A stretch of DNA of 7,362 nucleotides. Source: Streptomyces sp. NRRL WC-3549 (lineage in GTDB: Bacteria > Actinomycetota > Actinomycetes > Streptomycetales > Streptomycetaceae). Positions 1-6,627 of the stretch are shown here, one piece after another. The notes under the pieces are model-generated. The model searched no databases. It worked only from the letters and a program-made list of their open reading frames with translations, and was not told where the DNA came from. The stretch lies in contig NZ_KL585445.1 of NCBI RefSeq assembly GCF_000721935.1, positions 93,399 to 100,760 on the forward strand. The letters run 5' to 3'. The position numbers and the translations under genes were made by a program. Position 1 is the first letter of the stretch. Every line of letters begins with the position of its first letter.

Positions 1-88
1 TCGCCAGCCCGAAGCGCTTCTCGGCGGTCCGGCTCCAGCCGGTGACCACTCCGCTGCTGTCCACGACCATCAGGGGCGCCTCAGCCAT
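1..88 (-). CDS. PAS-domain sensor/regulator, N-terminal fragment (partial)
   Basis: Only the first 29 codons are present; the gene continues off the left edge. The peptide begins MAEAPLMVVDSSGVVTGWSR and ends TAEKRFGLA. This matches the opening strand-turn-strand of a PAS domain, where a V-D-x-x-G-x-V-x-x-W-S pattern is followed by an acidic residue and an aromatic-glycine pair. In streptomycetes such starts are common in PAS proteins carrying SpoIIE-type phosphatase, kinase or GAF domains, but the rest is missing, so the output domain is unknown. The ATG at 86-88 is well supported by an AAGGAG Shine-Dalgarno sequence seven bases upstream. The gene is divergent from the nuclease-helicase gene, with 225 bp between the two starts. 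Having a PAS domain at the very N-terminus fits a soluble cytoplasmic sensor. The PAS call is by pattern recognition on a short fragment. Confidence 0.72.
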   Translation of the reverse strand, partial: MAEAPLMVVDSSGVVTGWSRTAEKRFGLA

Positions 89-95
89 CAGCCAG

Positions 96-101
96 CTCCT
101 T
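96..101 (-). promoter_or_regulatory. Ribosome binding site of the PAS-domain gene
   Basis: On the minus strand the sequence reads AAGGAG, then seven bases, then ATG. This is close to the ideal Shine-Dalgarno sequence and spacing, and it fixes the start of the partial PAS gene. Confidence 0.75.
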
Positions 102-203
102 CGGCCCCCCTCACGGGACGCGGGCGAGCCTCCGCGCACGACGACAACACGTACGGCTCCAGCATCGGCCCCGGCACGGGGGGCCGCTACCGGAGGGAAG
201 CCG

Positions 204-216
204 CCGCCCCGGGCGG
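204..216. repeat. GC-rich palindrome in the divergent PAS/helicase intergenic region
   Basis: CCGCCC and GGGCGG flank a single central C, giving six-base arms between the two divergent genes. It could be a protein-binding site or simply a product of high GC content. No second copy was noticed nearby. Confidence 0.3.
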
Positions 217-267
217 GCCGGGGCACCATCCGGCCACGCCACTGAAGATCAGCCTGTCAGTACCTCT

Positions 268-276
268 TGATACAAC
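268..276 (+). promoter_or_regulatory. Possible extended -10 promoter element for the nuclease-helicase gene
   Basis: TGATACAAC resembles an extended -10 element (TGn followed by a TATAAT-like hexamer, four of six matches) in a locally AT-richer patch. No convincing -35 hexamer lies 16-18 bases upstream. Transcription from here would start near 283, leaving a leader of about 30 bases containing the GAGGGG ribosome site. That agrees with translation starting at 314 rather than at the GTG at 281. Confidence 0.3.
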
Positions 277-299
277 TGCCGTGCAGCAGGTGCACGAGC

Positions 300-305
300 G
301 AGGGG
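300..305 (+). promoter_or_regulatory. Ribosome binding site that decides the helicase start
   Basis: GAGGGG lies eight bases before the ATG at 314. The alternative GTG at 281, in the same frame, has no purine-rich site in front of it, so the 314 start is preferred. Confidence 0.6.
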
Positions 306-313
306 ACTCGGCC

Positions 314-3300
314 ATGGCCAACGATTTTTCGGATGCAGCGCCGGTTGTCGGCCTGTACGAAACACTCATCACCCGCCGTCTCGCGCAGCGGATAGAGCAA
401 CTCCGGGCGGAGGGCTGGCGCCCCAGCACGGAGCCCGTGGAGGACGAGTCCACCCCTCACGTGCTCGCACGTCACGTCGGCGACACCGTGCGGCGGGTTC
501 TCCAGGGCCTCTCGCCCTCGGAGCAGGTGACCACCGCCAATCACATCCTCGAGTCCCTCAACACCGTCGAGGGCGCGACGCAGTGGGTGGACCTCGTCAC
601 GGAGGGCCCGAAGCAACTACTGGCCATCCCTCGGCAGGAGGCCCCAGGCGTCTACGCCATGCGGCCGGCAACGCCGCTCTCGGACACGGCGTTGATCACC
701 AACTCCCCGGGCGACCCGAGCCTCGGTGCCGAGTTGCGGGCCGAACTCGCCACCGCCGACCGCGTCGATCTCCTCTGCGCCTTCGTGAAGTGGCATGGGC
801 TCCGGGTGCTTGAGGAATCGCTCGCCTCCGCACATGCACGGGGTGTCCCCATCCGGGTGCTGACGACGACGTACATCGGGGCTACGGAGCGGCGCGCGCT
901 TGACCGTCTCGTCCGGGACTTCGGCGCCGAGGTGAAGGTCAACTACGAACTCCGCTCTACCCGGCTCCACGCCAAGGCGTGGCTCTTCCGGCGGGACAGC
1001 GGCTTCGACACGGCATACGTCGGCAGCTCGAACCTCTCCAAGGCCGCCCTCCTCGACGGGCTGGAGTGGAACGTACGCCTGTCGTCCGTCGCGACGCCCT
1101 CGGTCCTCCGCAAGTTCGAGGCCACCTTCGACGCGTACTGGAGTGAGCAGGCGTTCGAGCCCTACGACCCCGACAGGGACGCGCAACGGCTAGACGAGGC
1201 GCTCTCCCAGGCGGGAGGCTCCTCCTCCCGGACACGCGGCACTATGACGCTTTCGGGCCTGGAGGTACGCCCTCATCCGTATCAGCGGGACATGCTCGAA
1301 CGTCTCGAAGTCGAGCGCACCGTGCACAACCGCCACCACAATCTGCTCGTCGCCGCCACGGGCACGGGCAAGACCGTGATGGCCGCGCTGGACTACAAGC
1401 ACCTCCGGCAGGCGATGGGCCGTGATCTCCGGCTGCTCTTCGTCGCGCACCGCAAGGAGATCCTCCAGCAGTCACTCCGCGTCTACCAGGACGTACTGAC
1501 CGACGCGAACTTCGGCGAACCGTTCCATTCGGGCGAGATCCCGGACCACTGGACACACGTCTTCGCCAGCGTGCAGTCCCTCAACGCCCGCGCGCTGGAG
1601 CGACTGGCCCCTGACCATTTCGATGTCATCGTGATCGACGAGTTCCACCACGGCACCTCGCCTACGTACCGCAGGCTCCTGGATCACTTCACGCCTCAAG
1701 AACTCCTCGGGCTCACCGCCACACCGGAGCGTATGGACGGCCGGAACGTCCAGGACGAGTTCTTCGACGGGCGCATCGCGGCGGAGATGCGTCTGTGGGA
1801 AGCCCTGGAGAACGAGCTCCTCAGCCCCTTCCACTACTTCGGCATCACGGACAACACCGACATGACCGCCGTCGCGTGGAAGCGCGGCGCATACGACTCG
1901 ACCGCTCTGAGCGACCTCTTCACCGGAAACGAGGCACGCGCGAGGCTCGTGGTGAAGGCGGTGAACGACAAGGTCACCGACCCGGGGGCCATGCGGGCGC
2001 TGGGCTTCTGCGTCTCGGTGGCTCATGCTCACTTCATGGCCGACTACTTCCGTCGCGCCGGACTCAACGCCATCGCTCTCTCCGGGGAGACCCCGCCCCA
2101 TGAGCGCAAGTCAGCCCTCGATGATCTGCGGGCAGGCGCGTTGCAGGTGATCTTCTCCGTCGATCTGTTCAACGAGGGCCTCGACATCCCCGACGTTGAC
2201 ACACTGCTCCTGTTGCGCCCCACCTCCAGCGCGACCGTCTTCCTGCAACAACTGGGCCGAGGGCTCCGTCGCACCGAGAACAAGGCCGTCCTCACGGTCA
2301 TCGACCTCATCGGGCAGCACCGCAAGGAGTTCCGCTTCGATGCCCAATTCGGCGCCCTGACCAACTTGACGCGAAATCGACTCCTGGAGAACATCCAGGC
2401 CGACTTCCCTCAATTGCCGTCAGGCTGTCAGGTCATTCTGGAGGCCAAAGCCCGGAAACTGATCGTCGACAACATCCGCAACCAGATCAACGTCAACGTC
2501 ACACAACTGGCGAAAGAGGTCGCCGCGTACGCTGAGCCACGCCTCGCCGCATTCCTCAATGAGAGTGGCAGAGAGCTGAGGGAGCTCTATCGGGGCAACG
2601 GGAACTCATGGACGGGACTGCTCCGGCGAACCAAGCTCATCGATGCGGTGGGACCGGACGGCGAGGCGGCGTTGTTGAAGCGCGTTCCCGCCTTCTTGCA
2701 CGTTGACGACCCTCTTCGCGCCAGTGTGTACACCAAGCTCCTGGAAGACGGCGCCCCTGCCTACGACGCCCTCTCCGCGCAGGAGCAGACATACGCGCGC
2801 ATGCTCTTCTTCTCGTTCTGGCCCCTAGGGGGCTTCGGTAGCTATCAGGAGGGGCTCGACACCCTCCGCCCCCACAGGGCCCTGCGCGATGAGCTCCGCC
2901 AGGTGCTGGCCTATGCACTCGACCACACGGATCACGTTCCCGTTCCGCTTCTCGGCACTCACGCGACCCTGCCGCTGACGGTCCACGCCTCCTACAGCCG
3001 TGAGGAGATCCTGCCCGCCCTTGGCCAGTCAACCGTAGAAGCATTCATGCCAGGTCACTTCCGAGAGGGGGTGAAGTGGTGCGAAGGCATCCAAACCGAT
3101 GCCCTCTTCATCACGCTCGAAAAGAATGAAAAGGACTTCTCACCGGAGACCCGGTACAAGGATTACGCCCTGAACGACTTCGAGTTCCACTGGGAGTCGC
3201 AACATCGAATTTCCGCGAACTCGCCCACGGGCACCCGCTATCAGAAGCACAAAGAGATGGGCACCCAAGTCCTGCTCTTCGTCCGCCGGTTCAAGAATAC

Positions 3301-3448
3301 GGACATCGGTGGTCCCCAGCCATGGATGTTGCTGGGGCCGGGCGAGTACGTCAGACACACAGGAAGCAAGCCGATGGGCATCGTATGGAAACTCCGCCAT
3401 GCGATTCCGGCCGACGTCCTTACCTACTCGGCCATCGCGGCCGGGTAG
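314..3448 (+). CDS. PLD/HKD-type nuclease fused to SF2 DEAD/DEAH-type helicase with DUF3427-like C-terminus
   Basis: A 1044-residue cytoplasmic protein. Residues about 1-120 are a helical N-terminal part. Residues about 125-255 form a phospholipase D-like nuclease domain with one HxK motif (His219, Lys221 in LHAKAWLF) followed by GSSNLS (238-242). With a single HKD motif, the active site probably needs a dimer, as in other single-motif members. Residues about 320-690 are a superfamily 2 helicase: Walker A GTGKT (350-354, Lys353), a VAHR segment, a DEFH box (442-445), TATP (468-471), motif V around SVDLFNEGLD (615-624) and motif VI QQLGRGLRR (645-653). The remainder resembles the DUF3427 region that commonly follows HKD-helicase fusions (COG3886 plus COG1061 architecture). 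It probably translocates on and cuts nucleic acid using ATP; the substrate is unknown. Such fusions are often found in defence or mobile islands, but no partner gene is visible here. All catalytic motifs look intact. An in-frame GTG at 281 would add 11 residues. Confidence 0.93.
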   Translation: MANDFSDAAPVVGLYETLITRRLAQRIEQLRAEGWRPSTEPVEDESTPHVLARHVGDTVRRVLQGLSPSEQVTTANHILESLNTVEGATQWVDLVTEGPKQLLAIPRQEAPGVYAMRPATPLSDTALITNSPGDPSLGAELRAELATADRVDLLCAFVKWHGLRVLEESLASAHARGVPIRVLTTTYIGATERRALDRLVRDFGAEVKVNYELRSTRLHAKAWLFRRDSGFDTAYVGSSNLSKAALLDGLEWNVRLSSVATPSVLRKFEATFDAYWSEQAFEPYDPDRDAQRLDEALSQAGGSSSRTRGTMTLSGLEVRPHPYQRDMLERLEVERTVHNRHHNLLVAATGTGKTVMAALDYKHLRQAMGRDLRLLFVAHRKEILQQSLRVYQDVLTDANFGEPFHSGEIPDHWTHVFASVQSLNARALERLAPDHFDVIVIDEFHHGTSPTYRRLLDHFTPQELLGLTATPERMDGRNVQDEFFDGRIAAEMRLWEALENELLSPFHYFGITDNTDMTAVAWKRGAYDSTALSDLFTGNEARARLVVKAVNDKVTDPGAMRALGFCVSVAHAHFMADYFRRAGLNAIALSGETPPHERKSALDDLRAGALQVIFSVDLFNEGLDIPDVDTLLLLRPTSSATVFLQQLGRGLRRTENKAVLTVIDLIGQHRKEFRFDAQFGALTNLTRNRLLENIQADFPQLPSGCQVILEAKARKLIVDNIRNQINVNVTQLAKEVAAYAEPRLAAFLNESGRELRELYRGNGNSWTGLLRRTKLIDAVGPDGEAALLKRVPAFLHVDDPLRASVYTKLLEDGAPAYDALSAQEQTYARMLFFSFWPLGGFGSYQEGLDTLRPHRALRDELRQVLAYALDHTDHVPVPLLGTHATLPLTVHASYSREEILPALGQSTVEAFMPGHFREGVKWCEGIQTDALFITLEKNEKDFSPETRYKDYALNDFEFHWESQHRISANSPTGTRYQKHKEMGTQVLLFVRRFKNTDIGGPQPWMLLGPGEYVRHTGSKPMGIVWKLRHAIPADVLTYSAIAAG

Positions 3449-3495
3449 CCGCACCCCGGACCGCCGAACCGCCTCCCACCGCGCGGCGCCCACCG

Positions 3496-4275
3496 TCAGC
3501 CGGCCGTCCACCCGCCGTCCACGGCCAGTGCGGACCCCGTCGCGAAGGAGGCGCGGTCGCTGCACAGCCACAGTGCCGCCTGGGCGATCTCGACCGGGTC
3601 CGCCATGCGTTTCTGCATCTGACGGGCGACGAACGCGGTTCCCAGGTCCGGGTAGGCCGCGACCGCTTTGTCGATCATCTCCGTGCGGGTGGTGCCGACG
3701 ACCAGGGTGTTGATGCGGATACCGTGCGCCGCGTACTCGGCTGCCGCGGCCCTGGTCATACCGAGCACCGCGTGCTTCGCGGCGACGTACGGCACCGGGG
3801 CCCCGGTGGCTCCCATGGCCGCGGTGCTGGACGTGTTGACGATCGCGCCCTTCCCCGCTTCGAGCATCACCGGGATCTGGGAGCGCAGGCAGTTCCAGGT
3901 GCCGTTGACGTTGACGGCCATCGTACGGTCGAAGACGGCCTGGTCGAGTTCGTGCAGCGGGGACAGGTCCTCACCCGCGAAGCCCGCGTTGTTGAACGCC
4001 GCGTCCAGGGAGCCGAAGGACTCACGGGCCGTGTCCACAGCGCGCTGCACGTCTTCGGCCACCGAGACGTCGCCCGCGCTGATCACCGCCCTGCCGCCCG
4101 AGTCGGCTATCTCCTGGGCCAGTTGCTTCAGTACGTCCTCACGCCGGGCCATCAGGAGGACCGCCGCCCCTTCGGCGGCGAACAGCCGAGCGGCCGCCTC
4201 GCCGATACCGGTCGACGCACCGGTCATCATGACTGTCTTACCGGCCAGCATCCCGGCCCCGTTCGTGTCACCCAT
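3496..4275 (-). CDS. Classical short-chain dehydrogenase/reductase (SDR) oxidoreductase
   Basis: A 259-residue NAD(P)-dependent oxidoreductase of classical SDR size. The Rossmann glycine motif TGASTGIG is at residues 18-25, followed by NNAG at 95-98. The catalytic tetrad is complete: Asn122, Ser150, Tyr163 and Lys167, the last two in YVAAK. The end, GSALAVDGGW, is the usual SDR C-terminal signature. Arginines at the end of the second beta strand (LLMARRED) suggest a preference for NADP(H); this is an inference. The substrate cannot be read from the sequence. The start is uncertain. ATG at 4275 is chosen; a GTG at 4323 would add 16 residues but sits against a hairpin, and an internal ATG at 4251 (MLAGKTV) would give 251 residues. 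None has a strong ribosome site. The gene is convergent with the helicase gene, only 47 bp away. Confidence 0.93.
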   Translation of the reverse strand: MGDTNGAGMLAGKTVMMTGASTGIGEAAARLFAAEGAAVLLMARREDVLKQLAQEIADSGGRAVISAGDVSVAEDVQRAVDTARESFGSLDAAFNNAGFAGEDLSPLHELDQAVFDRTMAVNVNGTWNCLRSQIPVMLEAGKGAIVNTSSTAAMGATGAPVPYVAAKHAVLGMTRAAAAEYAAHGIRINTLVVGTTRTEMIDKAVAAYPDLGTAFVARQMQKRMADPVEIAQAALWLCSDRASFATGSALAVDGGWTAG

Positions 4276-4327
4276 GCGGCGAGTAAACCCCTGAACCCCC
4301 GGGTCGCGCAGGCTTCTTCGCACTTCC

Positions 4328-4355
4328 GCGGGACCTCTCAGCTTCCAGGTCCCGC
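4328..4355 (-). terminator. Hairpin between the GNAT and SDR genes, likely terminator
   Basis: GCGGGACCT (4328-4336) and AGGTCCCGC (4347-4355) are perfect nine-base inverted arms around a ten-base loop. The hairpin starts about 35 bases after the GNAT stop codon in the direction of GNAT transcription. No run of T follows, which is common for terminators in high-GC actinomycetes. It suggests that the SDR gene is transcribed separately. Confidence 0.6.
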
Positions 4356-4389
4356 CGCCGGGGCCGGCCCCTTCACGGCTCCACGCCGC

Positions 4390-4947
4390 TCAGCCGGCCT
4401 CCGGTCCCTCGTAGCAACGCACCATCACCCTCACGTCCGGCCCCCACTGCTGCTCCGCGGTGCCCAGGAGCCGCCAGCCGAGCCGCTGGTACAGCGCCGT
4501 CGCCGCGGTGTCCGACGTCACCACGTCCAGGACCAGACGCAGGCCCCGTTCCCGTGCCTCCTCCTCGGCGCGTCGCATCAGCAGTTCGCCGAGCCCGTGG
4601 CCACGGGCCCACGGGGCCACGAACAGCCGGCTGATCACCGCCATCGCCTCCACGACCACGCCGTCCCGGGCACCGAGCAGCCCCGGGGCCGCGTCCCCGG
4701 GGGTGGTCCGGGACAAGGCGACATGGCCCGCGATCCGGCCGTCCAGTTCCGCCACCCACGCCGCCAGGAACCAGGGCCGCACCAGCCAGTCGGCGGCGTT
4801 CTCCGGCCAGTTCACCGGGTAGCCGTCGCGTTCGTGGACCTGTGCGAGGAGATCGACGCAGGCGTCGAGGTCTCCGCCGGCCCGGGGCCTGACGCACCCG
4901 CTCGTCCCGGCGCGCGGCCTGCCGTCGATGTCGCTCTCACTCGTCAC
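4390..4947 (-). CDS. GNAT-family N-acetyltransferase
   Basis: A 185-residue protein from a GTG start, or 191 residues from an ATG at 4965. The acetyl-CoA-binding core is clear. Near residue 108 the strand ending in SRLFVAP is followed by the pyrophosphate-binding loop R-G-H-G-L-G (residues 115-120 in the 185-residue form) and the helix ELLMRRAEEEARERG. Then come LRLVLDVVTSD and the usual GNAT motif B pattern ATALYQRLGW. It would transfer an acetyl group from acetyl-CoA to an amine on a small molecule or protein; the acceptor is unknown. The GTG is preferred because the six codons between it and the ATG include TGT and TTG, which are rare in such genomes. Neither start has a clear ribosome site, so a leaderless transcript is possible. 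It is divergent from the unknown gene at 5167. Confidence 0.88.
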   Translation of the reverse strand: MTSESDIDGRPRAGTSGCVRPRAGGDLDACVDLLAQVHERDGYPVNWPENAADWLVRPWFLAAWVAELDGRIAGHVALSRTTPGDAAPGLLGARDGVVVEAMAVISRLFVAPWARGHGLGELLMRRAEEEARERGLRLVLDVVTSDTAATALYQRLGWRLLGTAEQQWGPDVRVMVRCYEGPEAG

Positions 4948-5166
4948 CGGGGCATGCAAACACATCTGCCCGACCCCGACCAGCCCGTTGCGGGTGTCCC
5001 TCGACGTCCCGCCCGCAGGGCTTCTGTCCGTACACGCCTCGGACTGAGGGGGTGCCGGCGCCTGGGCCCTGGCAGGCCGGAGCGGCCCGACGGCCCGGAT
5101 TCGGCCCTTGCGGGCCCGTTGGGCGTCCGGGCATCATGGCGGTCATGACGACCTGCCGAAAGGCAC
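4948..5166. other. Divergent intergenic region between the GNAT gene and the unknown gene at 5167
   Basis: About 220 bp with no credible gene. It holds short GC-rich inverted repeats: GGCCG/CGGCC around GAG at 5075-5087, and GGCCC/GGGCC around a TTGC loop at 5103-5116. A small inverted pair, TCATG/CATGA, is spaced by five bases at 5134-5148, about 20 bp before the 5167 start. That last pair could be an operator for the plus-strand gene. I could not identify a convincing -35/-10 pair on either strand. Confidence 0.35.
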
Positions 5167-5634
5167 ATGCCGCGTAGACGTCCGGGCGCCCTGCGCGCCG
5201 AGGATCCCGTGCCGCCGGTCTGGGGGCCCTGGACCGGCCATGTCCCCGGGCTGTCCGAGCGCGCCTGCGCCGAGGTGGCACGAGTGGAGCGCGAGCAGGG
5301 CGAGCTCGATGTCCTCTGGGTCGGGGCCGTGGAGGCCGCGCTGAGGCACTACCGGGCGTTCCTGCGGCAGCCCGGCCGCCATCTGGGCCTGTACTTCGAG
5401 TCCTCCCCGCACCCGGAATCCTCGCTGGTCGACGTGGCGAACGCCCGAGACCTCCTACAGGAGGCGCTGCGTCTGCTCCCCGCACCCACCCGCGCCGAAC
5501 TGGGTCGGCTGGTGGCACCCCTCGACGCCCAGTTACGGCGACGGACCCTGCCCGACCCCCATGCCTGGCGCCGGTTCTGGCGTGGGGATGAGTGGTGGCA
5601 CCAGCGCCTCTACGACGGTGAGTGCGGGTGGTGA
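5167..5634 (+). CDS. Hypothetical protein of 155 residues, TTA-containing
   Basis: I do not recognise this family. The frame has the strong third-position G/C bias of a real streptomycete gene. The product is soluble, with no signal peptide or membrane segment. It has a Pro/Trp-rich opening (PPVWGPWTGH), then helix-rich stretches (about residues 29-67 and 88-126), and a Trp-rich end (WRRFWRGDEWWHQRLYDG). Codon 123 (5533-5535) is TTA, read by the rare bldA tRNA, so translation may be limited to later growth. The upstream in-frame stop at 5146-5148 limits the start to the ATG at 5167, with weak AAAGG in front, or a GTG at 5209. It is convergent with the membrane-protein gene at 5875-6372. Confidence 0.72.
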   Translation: MPRRRPGALRAEDPVPPVWGPWTGHVPGLSERACAEVARVEREQGELDVLWVGAVEAALRHYRAFLRQPGRHLGLYFESSPHPESSLVDVANARDLLQEALRLLPAPTRAELGRLVAPLDAQLRRRTLPDPHAWRRFWRGDEWWHQRLYDGECGW

Positions 5635-5732
5635 AGGCCCCGCCCTCCGCCCGTGCCCGCCGGACGACGCCCCGGGCCACCTCGTGCGGTCCCGTCGGGG
5701 CGATCTCTCGGCGGTACCCGGTCATGCGTGGT

Positions 5733-5765
5733 CCGCGCCGTACGAGCCGGCGGTGCTCGGCGCGG
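5733..5765. terminator. Hairpin in repeat copy 1, possible bidirectional terminator
   Basis: CCGCGCC (5733-5739) pairs with GGCGCGG (5759-5765). Inside, GAGC (5744-5747) pairs with GCTC (5755-5758) around a seven-base loop, with a GTAC bulge on one side. It sits between the convergent ends of the unknown gene and the membrane-protein gene, so it could stop transcription from both sides. Confidence 0.45.
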
Positions 5766-5772
5766 TCACCGT

Positions 5773-5805
5773 CCGCGCCGTACGAGCCGGCCGTGCTCGG
5801 CGCGG
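5773..5805. terminator. Hairpin in repeat copy 2, possible bidirectional terminator
   Basis: The same eleven-pair hairpin as in copy 1, shifted by 40 bp. The only base that differs between copies falls in the loop, so the stem is unchanged. Confidence 0.45.
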
Positions 5806-5854
5806 TCACCGTCCGCGTCAAACGGGTGCGGCCCCGCGATGCCTGGTGGCGGAA

Positions 5855-5868
5855 CCGGCGTACGCCGG
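5855..5868. repeat. Perfect 14-bp palindrome after the membrane-protein gene
   Basis: CCGGCGTACGCCGG reads the same on both strands and lies seven bases beyond the stop codon of the minus-strand membrane-protein gene. It could fold as a five-pair stem with a GTAC loop and help end transcription, or serve as a binding site for a dimeric protein. Confidence 0.5.
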
Positions 5869-5874
5869 GACGGC

Positions 5875-6372
5875 TCATTGCTCCGCCTGCCACCCGCCCC
5901 GCTCCTGGAACTCCCGCCGCGCCCGGCGGTCCGACTCGACGAGCGCGGCACCACCGCACCCCACGGCGGCCAGGGCGAAGGCGGGCACGGCCGGGCCGAT
6001 GTAGCCGGGGACCGCGTCGGAGGCGTAACTCCCGCCGTCACTCGTCTCGCAGACGAACCGCAGCGGGATGTACTCCACCCGGTAGTCGACCGACCTGTAC
6101 CACCGCGCCTCGTCAGCCGTACGGCACGACCGCATCGGGGCCGAGGCGGTCCCGCTGTCCTCGGCGTCCATGGTCGCGCCGACGAGGTGCAGCATCCCCC
6201 AGGTGTACAGCGCGACCGCGACCGCCCCCAGGACGGCCGCGCCGCACCGGAACCGCAGGGCGCGTCCCGCCTCCCGGACGCCGACGCGGCCGAGGGTCCC
6301 GAAGCCGTAACCGGCCAGGCCTAAGGCCACGATGATCCCGAGCGGGACGAGGAGCAGAAGCAGGGATGCCAT
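5875..6372 (-). CDS. Small membrane protein with three predicted transmembrane helices, TTA-containing
   Basis: A 165-residue protein of unknown function. Hydrophobic helices are visible at about residues 3-25, 44-66 and 122-145. The loop between the first two is rich in arginine (RVGVREAGRALRFR), and the C-terminal tail carries RRARRE. By the positive-inside rule, both should be cytoplasmic, leaving residues about 67-121 outside. That external loop has two cysteines (83 and 108) that could form a disulfide, plus Asp/Ser/Tyr-rich sequence. Codon 17 (6322-6324, read on the minus strand) is TTA, close to the start as in many bldA-dependent genes. The ATG at 6372 is the first possible start, because a stop codon lies three codons upstream in frame; no strong ribosome site is seen. 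The long leucine run could suggest a signal peptide, but the later helices argue for an integral membrane protein. Confidence 0.75.
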   Translation of the reverse strand: MASLLLLLVPLGIIVALGLAGYGFGTLGRVGVREAGRALRFRCGAAVLGAVAVALYTWGMLHLVGATMDAEDSGTASAPMRSCRTADEARWYRSVDYRVEYIPLRFVCETSDGGSYASDAVPGYIGPAVPAFALAAVGCGGAALVESDRRARREFQERGGWQAEQ

Positions 6373-6550
6373 CGGCCGAGTTCACCAGGGTGCGACCCCA
6401 ACGAGAGTGACGGGCGCCACAGTTACCGCAACAGTCGCGTCACAGAGGCACGGGGCGGCCCACCCCGGGGGTGTGTGCGTCGCGGGCGACGTCGGCCGGA
6501 CAGCCCGGAGGAACGAGCCGCCGCCCGAGCCGCCGGGGCCCGAGAGCCGA

Positions 6551-6566
6551 GCCCTGGAAGCAGGGC
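6551..6566. repeat. Hairpin 1 of a three-hairpin cluster
   Basis: GCCCTG and CAGGGC are perfect six-base arms around a GAAG tetraloop. Confidence 0.5.
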
Positions 6567-6574
6567 CCCCGGAG

Positions 6575-6601
6575 CCCGGGTTCCGGGGCCCGGGACCCGG
6601 G
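6575..6601. repeat. Hairpin 2 of a three-hairpin cluster, ten-pair stem
   Basis: CCCGGGTTCC (6575-6584) pairs with GGGACCCGGG (6592-6601), with nine Watson-Crick pairs and one T-G wobble, around a seven-base GGGGCCC loop that is itself largely self-complementary. This is one of the most stable-looking structures in the window. Confidence 0.55.
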
Positions 6602-6627
6602 CACCGGGACCCCCTGTTCACTCGTCC

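Larger units (their letters stand above)
5731..5817. repeat. 40-bp tandem repeat, two full copies plus the start of a third
   Basis: Positions 5731-5770 and 5771-5810 are identical except for one base (G at 5752, C at 5792), and the first seven bases of the unit recur at 5811-5817. The period of 40 is not a multiple of three, and the array lies between two convergent genes, so it is probably noncoding. Each copy can fold into a hairpin, described in separate entries. Confidence 0.9.

Noticed and set aside
281..313. GTG at 281 as the helicase start
   Set aside because: No ribosome site precedes it, whereas GAGGGG is well placed before the ATG at 314.
3449..3495. Possible terminator between the convergent helicase and SDR genes
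   Set aside because: Only five-pair stems (such as GCGGC/GCCGC) could be found, too weak to call in sequence this GC-rich.
3322..5148. Long plus-strand open frame of 608 codons
   Set aside because: It lies opposite the SDR and GNAT genes, which have clear family motifs. Its translation is Arg/Pro/Gly-rich with no recognisable domain, as expected for an antisense frame in high-GC DNA.
5136..5177. 13-codon open frame (MAVMTTCRKAHAA) overlapping the start of the unknown gene
   Set aside because: Short enough to occur by chance; no ribosome site and only one cysteine, unlike known cysteine-rich leader peptides.
4937..5959. Minus-strand open frame of 340 codons
   Set aside because: It runs opposite the 155-residue gene and through the 40-bp repeats, with a low-complexity Arg/Gly/Pro translation. 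The part from an ATG at 5726 (MTGYRREIAPTGPHEV...) has gene-like codons for about 30 residues and might be a relic, but it soon becomes the shadow of the neighbouring gene.
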